From an uncultured Christensenella sp. (lineage in GTDB: Bacteria > Bacillota > Clostridia > Christensenellales > UBA3700): a DNA stretch of 64,000 bases. The stretch covers positions 1-64,000 of the forward strand of contig CAJUEA010000003.1 in NCBI GenBank assembly GCA_910584975.1. Reading direction: 5' to 3'. Of the stretch, positions 26,867 through 36,300 are shown in pieces. Each line of letters starts with the position of its first letter. The stretch's first letter is position 1. A model generated the notes under the pieces. That model did not search any database, was not told where the DNA came from, and saw only the letters and a list, made by a program, of their open reading frames with translations. The position numbers and the translations under genes are program-made.

Positions 26867-28861
26867 ATGGATATTTTGAGTGATATGGAACAAGACAGAC
26901 TTGAGATAATAAAAAAACATATTGACAATGGTGTTATTTTCAAAAGCACTGACTGTGTTTATGTATCTAGCGAGACAATTATCGGAGAGGGGACAACAAT
27001 TGATTGCAACAATATTTTTCGTGGGAAATGTGTGATTGGAAAAAATGTTGTTATCGGTGATGGAAATACCCTTACGGATTGCACACTTGGCAACAATGTT
27101 GTGATACAAAAAAGCGTTGTTTGCAACGCAACAATAAAACAAAATACAACAGTAGGTCCATGGGCACATGTACATACAAGAAGTGTGGTAGAGCGAGATT
27201 GTCGCATTGGCAATTTTGTGGAAATAAAAAACAGCAACATTGGCATAAACACAAAAATGGCACATCTTGCTTACATTGGAGATTGCGACATTGGAGCAAA
27301 ATGCAACATTGGTTGTGGGGTCATTTTTGTCAATTATGATGGCAAAAACAAGCATAGGAGCGTGGTTGGAAACAGTGTTTTTGTAGGTAGCAACAGCAAT
27401 ATTATTGCACCTATAAAAATTGAGGATAATTCCTTTATTGCAGCTGGCACTACGGTTACCATTGACTTGCCTCAAAATTGTATGTGTATTGGAAGAAACA
27501 GAGAGATTGTAAAAGAAAACAGGAGCAAATATCGTATGTGCGACTTTGACAAAAAATATTTTGGTACGGACGGAATTCGTGGCATTTATGGCGAAAAAGT
27601 AAATAGAAAAATTGCCTATTTGGTGGGTAATTTTTTGGGCTATTCTGCAGATAAAGGTGTGATAGTTTTGGGAAAAGACCCACGAAAATCGGGGGTAAAT
27701 TTGTCTGAGGCATTGATTGATGGCATTGTTGACTCTGGCTGTGATGTTGTTGATTTAGGAGTTGTGACAACCCCTTGTGTTGCAGATGTGACAATGAAAA
27801 CTGGCGCTAATTATGGTGTGGTTATAACTGCGTCACACAACCCAAGCGAGTATAATGGAATAAAGATTTTTAATGACAAAGGCAGAAAACTTTTGAACAT
27901 AGAGGAAATTCAAATTGAGGAACACATAAATAAAAATCAACCTGTCATTTCGAAAAGCAAAGGTAAAGTGATTAAAGACGAAAAGCTTATTCAAAATTAC
28001 ATTGACTTTGTTTGTGAGGAATTGCCTGATTTGTCCTCACTTAAAGTGGTGGTGGATTGCTCAAACGGAGCAAGTGTGCAGTTTGCAAAAAAAGTTTTTG
28101 AAAGGTTGAATGTGCAAGCTCATTTTATTGGCACAGATAGCAATGGCGACAATATAAACAAAAATTGTGGGGCATTGTTCCCTGAAAAGTGTGCAAAAGA
28201 AGTTGTGGCTTTGGGCTGTGATTTAGGCTTTTGTTTTGATGGCGATGCAGACAGAATTATTGCAATAGATAGCAAAGGAAAAACAATAAGTGGAGATAAA
28301 ATTTTGTACGCTTTTGCAAAAAGTATGAAAAAGAAAAATATCCTCACTGGCAATGCTGTTGTTGGTACAATAATGACAAACTATGGGCTTGAAAACAGTC
28401 TTGCCAAACTTGACATTGAACTTGTAAGGACAAATGTTGGCGACCATTATGTGGTTGAAAAAATGCTTGAGAATGGTTTTATGCTTGGTGGAGAAAGTTC
28501 GGGGCATATCATTCTTGGTGATAAGGTTACAACAGGGGATGGCTTGCTTGTTGCTGTTCACTTGTGTGCATTGGTTGTGGAAAGTGGTTTGAGTTTGCAA
28601 AAACTTACAGATATGAAGGAGTATCCTCAAATTAACATCAACATTATGACTGACAAAAAGGATGATATTGCAAAAGATAGTGAACTCTTAGCGCTTGTGA
28701 CAAGACTATCTGCAAATTTAGGAGATTTTGGAAGAACTTTTGTGAGAGCAAGTGGAACGGAAAACAAACTGAGGATAACGGCAGAATGTGCAGATACGGA
28801 AACTGCACAAAGCACAGCAAAAGAATTAGAGAGTTTTGTTAAAGATAAATATAAGATTTAA
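26867..28861 (+). CDS. Fusion of GlmU-type acetyltransferase domain and phosphoglucosamine mutase GlmM
   Basis: 664 residues, RBS AAAGGGGGT. Residues 1 to about 220 are a left-handed beta-helix of hexapeptide repeats matching the C-terminal domain of GlmU: IGNFVEIKNS, MAHLAYIGDCDIG with the expected catalytic His133, and FVNYDGKNKH (154-163) for acetyl-CoA/GlcN-1-P binding. Residues from about 225 are a complete GlmM: FGTDGIRG (232-239), TASHNP with phosphoserine S323, DGDADR (458-463), GGESSGH (541-547) and a C-terminal RASGTEN. It would convert GlcN-6-P to GlcN-1-P and then acetylate it to GlcNAc-1-P. The uridylyltransferase half of GlmU is absent. No frameshift is seen between the halves. 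Confidence 0.92.
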   Translation: MDILSDMEQDRLEIIKKHIDNGVIFKSTDCVYVSSETIIGEGTTIDCNNIFRGKCVIGKNVVIGDGNTLTDCTLGNNVVIQKSVVCNATIKQNTTVGPWAHVHTRSVVERDCRIGNFVEIKNSNIGINTKMAHLAYIGDCDIGAKCNIGCGVIFVNYDGKNKHRSVVGNSVFVGSNSNIIAPIKIEDNSFIAAGTTVTIDLPQNCMCIGRNREIVKENRSKYRMCDFDKKYFGTDGIRGIYGEKVNRKIAYLVGNFLGYSADKGVIVLGKDPRKSGVNLSEALIDGIVDSGCDVVDLGVVTTPCVADVTMKTGANYGVVITASHNPSEYNGIKIFNDKGRKLLNIEEIQIEEHINKNQPVISKSKGKVIKDEKLIQNYIDFVCEELPDLSSLKVVVDCSNGASVQFAKKVFERLNVQAHFIGTDSNGDNINKNCGALFPEKCAKEVVALGCDLGFCFDGDADRIIAIDSKGKTISGDKILYAFAKSMKKKNILTGNAVVGTIMTNYGLENSLAKLDIELVRTNVGDHYVVEKMLENGFMLGGESSGHIILGDKVTTGDGLLVAVHLCALVVESGLSLQKLTDMKEYPQININIMTDKKDDIAKDSELLALVTRLSANLGDFGRTFVRASGTENKLRITAECADTETAQSTAKELESFVKDKYKI

Positions 28862-28897
28862 AATAAATTTTAATAAAAAGTATCAATATTAATATGC

Positions 28898-28932
28898 TAG
28901 CCCACTTTTGAAAGGTGGGCTATTGCTTTTTG
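28898..28932 (+). terminator. Terminator of the GlmM fusion gene
   Basis: TAGCCCAC (28898-28905) with GTGGGCTA (28915-28922), inner TTT/AAA pairing, then TTGCTTTTTG. Confidence 0.75.
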
Positions 28933-28987
28933 TTTGCAAATATGTTAAAATATAATTAATATGTAATTATGTATTAACGGAGGAATT

Positions 28988-31984
28988 ATGAAATATTCTT
29001 TGAAAACTAACAATTATTGTAATTTTAATGTTTTTGAGCTAAATAAACTTGAGGCGAGGAACTATGCAATTCCGTATGCCGATAAAAATCAAGCATCAGA
29101 TGTTGATTTGCTTAAAGAGAGATATTCAAGCTCTTTGGTGAAATTGCTTAATGGCGATTGGGATTTTGTTTACTATCCAAAATTGAGCGAAATGCCTGAG
29201 GAATTTGACACGGATAAAATTGATTTTATCAAGTTTCCTGTGCCAGGCGATTGGCAAAGAAACGGCATTGAAAATCCAAATTATTTAAATTCTAGATATC
29301 AGTTCCCATTGAGGCCACCCACTATTCCAACAGACATCCCTGTGGGTGTTTATCGTACGAAAATCGATATTAAATTGCAAAATAAAACATTTTTAATCAA
29401 CTTTTTGGGTGTTTGTTCTTGCTTGGATTTGTTTGTAAACGGCAAGTTTGTGGGATATAGCGAAGGCTCTCATAACACAGCAGAATTTGACTTGACACAA
29501 TTTTTGAATGACGGCGAAAATGAATTGGTAGCAGTTGTTTACAAATGGTGCAATGGTAGTTATCTTGAATGTCAAGATATGTTTAGAGAAAATGGAATTT
29601 TCCGTGATGTTTTGCTTATTGAAGAAAACAATAGCTATTTATTTGACTTTGGCTATTCTACAAAATATCAAAAGGATAAAGACTACGAAATCACTTTTGA
29701 TTGCAAGGTGCAAAATGCCACAAACGAAAGCAAAGTTACCTTTGAATTGTTTAATAAAACAGGTGAATTGGTTGCAACAGAGGAGATAAACGGCACTGGT
29801 TGCAAAACTATTGAAATGCTTAATGTGGATGAGTGGAGTGCAGAAATCCCTAATCAATATAAAATGCTTGTGACATATGATGACGGCAAAAATAAAGTAT
29901 ATTTTAGGCGTTATGTGGGATTTAAGCATGTTGAAATTGATGGTAATGTTTTTTATTTTAACAATCAGCCAATCAAGCTTAAAGGTATTAATCATCACGA
30001 GTCACATCCTGTTACAGGTTATGTTGTGACAGCTGAGTTTTTGGCAAATGATATAAACACAATCAAAAATTACAACTGCAATGCTGTAAGATTGTCACAT
30101 TATCCTCACGACCCAATATTCCTTATGTTGTGTGATAAAGTTGGTTTGTATGCTGTTGACGAAATGGACTTGGAAACTCACGGCGTTTATAGCAATCCAT
30201 TAAGGCAACAATTTGGACTTATAAGCCATAACCCTAAATGGAAAGATCATTATCTTGACAGAGCAAAGCGTATGTACTACAAATCTCGAAATTGTGCAAG
30301 TGTGGTAATGTGGTCGCTTGGCAATGAGGCTGGTGGATATTTGTGTCATGACTATTGCTATGACTTTTTGAAAAGCGTAACAAACATTCCTATTCATTAT
30401 GAAGGTGCCATTCATACAAAAAGATTTTGCTATGATGTTGTGGGCAATTTTTATCCGGGCTATAAATTTTTACATTCTATTGCTGACAAGACAATTGCTG
30501 ACAAGAGATATTTGGAAAAACCTTATGTGATGACAGAGTATTCACACGCAATGGGTATGGGACCGGGTGGACTTGGACATTATGTTGATTTGATTTTGTC
30601 AAATAAAAACTTTTTGGGAGGATTTATTTGGGAGTTTTGCGATCATATTGTTGACAATCCAAACCACAAATTCAGATTTACATATGGTGGCGATTACAAT
30701 GAGCCAAAGCATGACGGCAACTTTTGTGTGGACGGAATGTTTTTCCCTGACCGCACACCAAGCACTGGTGCGTTGAATATGCGTGAGTGTTACAGACCTT
30801 ATCGTGCTCAAGTGAAGGATTTGAAACTTGAAATTTGGAATACAAATTATTTCCGTAGTACAGAAGGTGTCCGTGTGGATTGGAAAGTTCTTAGAAATGG
30901 CGAACAAATGCACAATGGTAGCTATGACATTATGATTGCACCAGGCGAGAAGAAACAATATGATATGTCGTTTATTATGCCACGCGATATGTCAGAGTAC
31001 ACTTATATCATTACATATATGGAAGGGGATAGATATATTGCAAGTGAGCAATTTGAAGTTACACCTTGCATAAAAGTTAAGCCACAATTTGAGGCACCAC
31101 AATTTAAAATTGAGGACAAAAAACTTGTTGTGACCTCTGACAGAGGTAAATTGGTTGTTAGCAAAAAGACAGGTGAAATTGAAAGCTATTGTGTGGACGG
31201 AGTGGAATATATCAATGGAAACAATGCTTTGGGATACAGAGGAATTTTGCCTAATATGTACAGAAAAGTGTTGGATAACGACAGATTTATTAAAATTGCT
31301 TGGGAGGCATTGGGACTTATGAAGGCAATCCCTTGTCATAGGAGCACTAAGTTTGTAACCACTGACGGAGTGAGCATTGTAAGCAAATATGTCATAAAAG
31401 GTATGGGGACGCTTGCAAAAGTGGTTGTTACCACAAAGGTCGGCAAAGATTTGGATTTGCACATCACTGCAAAGGCCAAAAAGGGATTGAAGCTGCTTTG
31501 CTACAATGACATTGTAAGATTTGGTGTTACTTTTGAAATGCCTTCAAGCTTTGACAAGGTTGAGTATTTTGGACTAGGTGACAGAGAAACGCTTATTGAC
31601 TTTAATGAGCACGGCAAATTGGGAATTTATAAGGTTGATGTAAAGAATATGGCAGAAAAATATATTATGCCACAAGAGTCAGGCAACAGAAGTGAAGTGC
31701 GCTGGGCAAAAGTTACAAATGAAAAAGGTGAAGGATTGATGTTCGCAATGACAGAAAAACCTTTAAACTTTAATGCTAACCCATACACAAGATATCAACT
31801 TGAAAAGGCAAAACACATTGAAGAAATTGGCAGTGCAGATACTACTTGTGTGCAAATTGATGGCTTTATGCGAGGCACTGGCAGTCAAAGTTGCGGACCT
31901 CAACCTGAGGAATATGCACGCCCTAACTTAAAGCACCCACTTGAGTTTGACTTTGTGATTATGCCTTGCAGAAAAGAAGATTAA
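28988..31984 (+). CDS. lacZ: Glycoside hydrolase family 2 beta-galactosidase
   Basis: 998 residues, close to E. coli LacZ in size, with GGAGG 5 bases before the ATG and no signal peptide. Domain order is jelly-roll sugar-binding (about 50-220, with NGDWDF, VPGDWQ, GVYRTKI, NGKFVGYSEGS), immunoglobulin-like, the TIM barrel (KGINHHESHP, RLSHYPHDP), and C-terminal beta domains ending in a Bgal_small_N-like region. WSLGNEAGG supplies acid/base E447 and MTEYSHAMG supplies nucleophile E517. It hydrolyses beta-galactosides such as lactose or galacto-oligosaccharides in the cytoplasm. No lactose transporter or regulator adjoins it. Specificity for beta-galactose over related sugars is inferred from overall length and motifs. 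Confidence 0.92.
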   Translation: MKYSLKTNNYCNFNVFELNKLEARNYAIPYADKNQASDVDLLKERYSSSLVKLLNGDWDFVYYPKLSEMPEEFDTDKIDFIKFPVPGDWQRNGIENPNYLNSRYQFPLRPPTIPTDIPVGVYRTKIDIKLQNKTFLINFLGVCSCLDLFVNGKFVGYSEGSHNTAEFDLTQFLNDGENELVAVVYKWCNGSYLECQDMFRENGIFRDVLLIEENNSYLFDFGYSTKYQKDKDYEITFDCKVQNATNESKVTFELFNKTGELVATEEINGTGCKTIEMLNVDEWSAEIPNQYKMLVTYDDGKNKVYFRRYVGFKHVEIDGNVFYFNNQPIKLKGINHHESHPVTGYVVTAEFLANDINTIKNYNCNAVRLSHYPHDPIFLMLCDKVGLYAVDEMDLETHGVYSNPLRQQFGLISHNPKWKDHYLDRAKRMYYKSRNCASVVMWSLGNEAGGYLCHDYCYDFLKSVTNIPIHYEGAIHTKRFCYDVVGNFYPGYKFLHSIADKTIADKRYLEKPYVMTEYSHAMGMGPGGLGHYVDLILSNKNFLGGFIWEFCDHIVDNPNHKFRFTYGGDYNEPKHDGNFCVDGMFFPDRTPSTGALNMRECYRPYRAQVKDLKLEIWNTNYFRSTEGVRVDWKVLRNGEQMHNGSYDIMIAPGEKKQYDMSFIMPRDMSEYTYIITYMEGDRYIASEQFEVTPCIKVKPQFEAPQFKIEDKKLVVTSDRGKLVVSKKTGEIESYCVDGVEYINGNNALGYRGILPNMYRKVLDNDRFIKIAWEALGLMKAIPCHRSTKFVTTDGVSIVSKYVIKGMGTLAKVVVTTKVGKDLDLHITAKAKKGLKLLCYNDIVRFGVTFEMPSSFDKVEYFGLGDRETLIDFNEHGKLGIYKVDVKNMAEKYIMPQESGNRSEVRWAKVTNEKGEGLMFAMTEKPLNFNANPYTRYQLEKAKHIEEIGSADTTCVQIDGFMRGTGSQSCGPQPEEYARPNLKHPLEFDFVIMPCRKED

Positions 31985-31995
31985 AGCAAAAAAAA

Positions 31996-32027
31996 GCAAA
32001 ATGTAGGTGCTTTAGGCACCCATTTGC
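31996..32027 (+). terminator. Probable terminator of lacZ
   Basis: GGTGC (32006-32010) with GCACC (32016-32020), extended by GCAAAATG/CATTTGC with a bulge. The T-run is displaced. Confidence 0.45.
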
Positions 32028-32034
32028 ATAATGC

Positions 32035-32063
32035 TTGACTTTTTTGTGCAAAAAGCTTATAAT
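32035..32063 (+). promoter_or_regulatory. Strong promoter of the SPFH/TIR-LRR pair
   Basis: TTGACT (32035-32040) and a perfect TATAAT (32058-32063) with 17 bases between. The 5' UTR would be about 205 bases and contains one AAAATCGGTACTAA motif copy (32209-32222). Confidence 0.75.
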
Positions 32064-32276
32064 AAAAATATTATATTTAAATTCAAATATATGTTTATAA
32101 AAAAAATTTGAATGTAATTTTTTATTTATTTTGTTTGCATTTTGATTTGCATTAAAATTTATGTGAATTGCAGATTTATGATGAAACAAAAAATACAAAA
32201 ATTCTGTCAAAAATCGGTACTAATTAATAAAAAAATAACTATAATATACAAATTTAAGTATGAATTGGAGGAGTTT

Positions 32277-33302
32277 ATGTTTTTTGGTAAAAAGCAATCA
32301 AATGTAATCAAATTGAATCAAAATGTTTGCAATGCAGATTTGGAGGATAATCAAGTTTTGTTTGTAAAACTTGCAGACGCTGTTAAATCTGCCGATGCGC
32401 GCTTTGAGGTTCCAAGCACTCATGATGCAATTGTTGTTAAAGGTGGTGGAGATATCAGGTATTATCCAAGTGGTAATTATCCTGTTTTTGACTCTAAAGA
32501 CGAAATTAAAAATTGGAAGAGTGGTATGTCTGTTGAAATTACTTACATCCCAAAAATGGCAAGAGTTTTGGTTAAATGGGGTACTCCAAACAGATTGCGT
32601 TATCGTGATGAGGCAAGCAACAAGGTTATCACTGTTGGGGCTCACGGTGAGTTCGATTTGTCTGTTATTGTTCCATTGCAATTTTTCCAAAAAGTTGTTG
32701 GTGCAAGCAGAGAGTTTGATGTGAATGCTTTCAGGAAGAGATTTGCAGAAACTGTTGCAACAGAGTTTGTTGATATGTTCTTGAAAATTGTTGACGACAA
32801 AAAACTTACATATGACAAGTTTTCAGCAAACAAAAAAGAAATTGCAAATGAAATGGGCAAAATTTTGACAGGTATGTTTGAAAAAGATTGGGGCTTATCT
32901 GTGCTTAACTTTAAGATAGCTGATTTTGATTTGCACGATGATGATATGAATGCCATTGAGGATGCAGCAGCTAAAAAGCAAAGACAAGATATGTTGAAAG
33001 AGCACTTGGCAGAGCTTGAAAGATTGAATGACAAAGAATGGGAAAGAGAAAAATATCTAAGACAACTTGAACTTCAAGACAAAATGGCTTATTATGAAGT
33101 GCTTAAAGTTGTAAAAGATAAGGATCTTACAAAAAAAGAGGAAAACATTTGCCCTAACTGCAAAAAAGAATGTGCAGCAACTGACAAATTCTGTCCTGTT
33201 TGTGGCACAAGAGTGAGCAAAGAGCCAATCATTTGCCCTGATTGTGGAAAAGCAAATGAACCACTTGCCAAATTCTGTGCAAATTGTGGAAAGAAATTCT
33301 AA
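32277..33302 (+). CDS. SPFH-domain protein with C-terminal zinc ribbons (YdjI-like)
   Basis: 341 residues from the ATG at 32277, which follows GGAGGAG; a longer in-frame start at 32142 lacks an RBS and adds low-complexity sequence. Residues about 20-235 form an SPFH (band 7) domain of the type once called virion core protein: FEVPSTHDAIVVKGGG, YPSGNYPVF, RVLVKWGTPNRLRYRD, VGAHGEFDLSV. A charged helical stretch (about 240-285) precedes two zinc ribbons, CPNCKKEC...FCPVCG and CPDCGKAN...FCANCG. B. subtilis YdjI, a relative, acts with PspA-type proteins at stressed membranes. It lies 95 bases upstream of the TIR-LRR gene in the same direction, with a strong promoter before it. Confidence 0.85.
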   Translation: MFFGKKQSNVIKLNQNVCNADLEDNQVLFVKLADAVKSADARFEVPSTHDAIVVKGGGDIRYYPSGNYPVFDSKDEIKNWKSGMSVEITYIPKMARVLVKWGTPNRLRYRDEASNKVITVGAHGEFDLSVIVPLQFFQKVVGASREFDVNAFRKRFAETVATEFVDMFLKIVDDKKLTYDKFSANKKEIANEMGKILTGMFEKDWGLSVLNFKIADFDLHDDDMNAIEDAAAKKQRQDMLKEHLAELERLNDKEWEREKYLRQLELQDKMAYYEVLKVVKDKDLTKKEENICPNCKKECAATDKFCPVCGTRVSKEPIICPDCGKANEPLAKFCANCGKKF

Positions 33303-33397
33303 ATTTAAATGATTTTATAAAAATTATTTCTGCAAAAAAATAACAGTATAATAATGCGATAATTTTTGCAAAGTAATATTTTTGTTTAGGTAATATC

Positions 33398-36300
33398 ATG
33401 GAATTGCAAAGTTTTAAGTGTAAAAATTGCGGTGGCATAATGCAAGCTGTCGCAAATGAAGAAGGTGTTTTAAAATGTGAATACTGCGAAAGCATTTTCA
33501 CTATTCCAAAAATTGATAGTGATGCTGAAGTTTTGCAATATTTGAACATTGGCGAACACGGACTGGATACCTGCCATTTTGATGATGCATTTACAGCTTA
33601 TCAAAAGGCAGCACTTTTAAACAAAAAGGAGCCTGAGGCTTATTGGGGTATGGCACTTGCGACAGCGGGTGTCCAATATCTTGATGATTGCGAGCAAAAG
33701 CATTTGCAACCTATTGTTCACAACATTACTGGTAAAGATTTCAGCAAGGACAAAAATTATTTGAAAGCAATTTCGCTTGCAACCTATGAGCAAAAGGCAG
33801 AATACATTCAAAAAGCAAATGAAATTGACGATATTCACAAAAAGTTTTATGATTTAAAGCAAAGTGGATTATATTACGATTGCTTTATTTGCGTTAAAGT
33901 TACTGAGGATGGTAGTGAAAGACACACTGAGGATAGTGTGATTGCCAACAAAATTTATGACCTTTTGAAAGAAGAAGGTTTTAATCCATTTTATTCAGAA
34001 GAGGAAATTCAAGGACGAACAGGCAGTGACTATGAGGCAATGATTTTGTATGCTTTGCATTCAAGCCCTTGTATGTTTGTTGTTTGCACAAACGAAGATT
34101 ATCTTCAAACACCTTGGGTTAAAAATGAATACACTAGATTTTTGAAGATGCTGAGAGATGAGGAAAAGGAAAGGGAGAGTTTAACTTTTGTTTTCCAAAA
34201 TAATGTGGTTGAAAAATTGCCCGGTGTTGCAGGTAAAATTCAAGGCATAAACTTCAAAACATTTAATGCATCAGAAAAAATAAAAGACTTTGTGGAAAAG
34301 TTTGCAGTAAAAAACATTCCTGAAATTGCAAGAAAAGAATATTCAAGCGATGTTTATGTTAAAAAGCAAACGATGAAACAAAGCGTTGTTAAAAGACAAC
34401 TGACAGCTGCAACAATAGGTGAAATAACCGTTTCCGACCAATCAAAATTGAAAATGGCAAATCAATTTTTGGAAAGGGATAACTTTGCAAGCGCTGCTAG
34501 TCTTTGCAAAAATATGATAAGAGAAAATCCGTCCAACAGCGAGGCTTATTGGATGCTGTTTTTGGCGGAAAACAATTGCTCAAACGAAAAAGAGTTTAAA
34601 AACTTGCAAGCAGAGGTTGACGATTTTGACAATTTGGAAAAAGCCATTGCATCAGTCAGCGATTATGCAAGAAAACGAGTTTTTTATTCTGCATTGTATT
34701 ACTATGCGAAAAAGACTTTGCATTTAAATGCTTATGTAGAGTTTATCACTCTTCCTGACAGCAAAGATAGAAATATTGAGGAATTATCCAAAGTTTTTTA
34801 TCAAAAAGCATTGACTGAAAAAAATGAAGATATATTCAATCAAGTGATCAAAACAATCACCAACACCGACCAATACATTGATATGAACTTTGAGTTTGCA
34901 AACATTTTGCCTGCAGATTCAGCGCAAAAGTATTATGACAATATTTTGAAGGTGGATGAGGGACATCATAAGGCATTGTGGCATTCGTTTGTAAACGGCA
35001 TTCCCGATTTGTTTGCATATTTTTCAGATGAAAACAATTTTAAACTTATTGAAGACAAAATTTATTCCTACGGCTTTAATGAGTATGCAACTGACAGATT
35101 GATTGAAATGGTGCAAAGCAATCTTGAGGAAAACATTGACAATGCTTGCAAAATTTTTGATTTTATCATTTCAATGATTCCAAAGGAAAATAATGACTTG
35201 TACCTTGAATACTTGAATGATATGGTTGACAAGCTTATCAAACTTGGCAGATTCGGAAAGGTTACAAAATACAACGAAATGTTGTTGGTTATGGATCAAT
35301 ATGACCATAATGCGCATTTCAACAGATGCCTTATCACTCACAATATTTCAAATCCTATCGGGCTTGTTAAATATGCAGATAGGTTTATGGATGACAAGAA
35401 TTTTTATGCTGCAATGAGTAGCTATAGCGAAAAATATCCCGATAATGACAATATTTATATGGAAATTGCTAGTCAGTTGGAAAAATTGTTTTGTGTGAAT
35501 GATTATCCAGATATTTTGGATAACATTGTAAGTCGTGTTTATGTAAGCCGTGATGAACTTGTCAATTGCTATGACACAATAATAAATGTTATCCAAGCTG
35601 TTGGAAACAAGCTTTACAATGGCATTTTGCAGGAGCATAATTGCAAAACGGATAGGGATTTTTATCAGCTGACTGAAGATGTTACAAAAAACAAACATTG
35701 GCAGATGATAAGAGACATTGCCGTTATTTGCAATGACAAAGATAAAATTCAAATTGTTGACGAATTGAGGGAATCACAGCCATATATAAGTAGAAAAAAC
35801 AGAGTAGAGATTAAAAGTTTAAGAACTTTAAGGACTTTAGCATTTACAAATATCATTGTGATTTTTGCAATAATTGCGTTTTTTGTATCTTTTACATTGC
35901 GTTCAAGCATTCAAAAACTAGATTATTTTTATTATCTAATATTCGGAACAACAAATTTTCATGCTGCATTTATTGTAGTTTTTATATTTGCAATAGTTGG
36001 AATTGTAATTTGTTTGTTTAAGCTTTTAGTTATTCAAAGAACGCCAAAAAAAACAGAAATAATAAAACTGAGAATGGGCAAGTACTATTCAATTATTTCA
36101 AATGTAATTGCAAGTGCAGTATTAATTGCACTTTTCAGTATTTTGATTGTTCCTTCGGTCAAAATATCTCAAGCAAACACAGGTAAAAACGGCTTGTACA
36201 CTTTCAATGATAATATGTTTGATTTGAAGGAAGTTGCAGGTGGTTATTCTATTGAGAGAGTTTTGGTAGAACAAACTGAAATAACAATTCCTAGTAAAAT

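Noticed and set aside
32142..32276. Upstream in-frame start for the SPFH gene
   Set aside because: The added 45 residues are low-complexity leader sequence containing the intergenic motif, and the GGAGGAG site belongs to the ATG at 32277.
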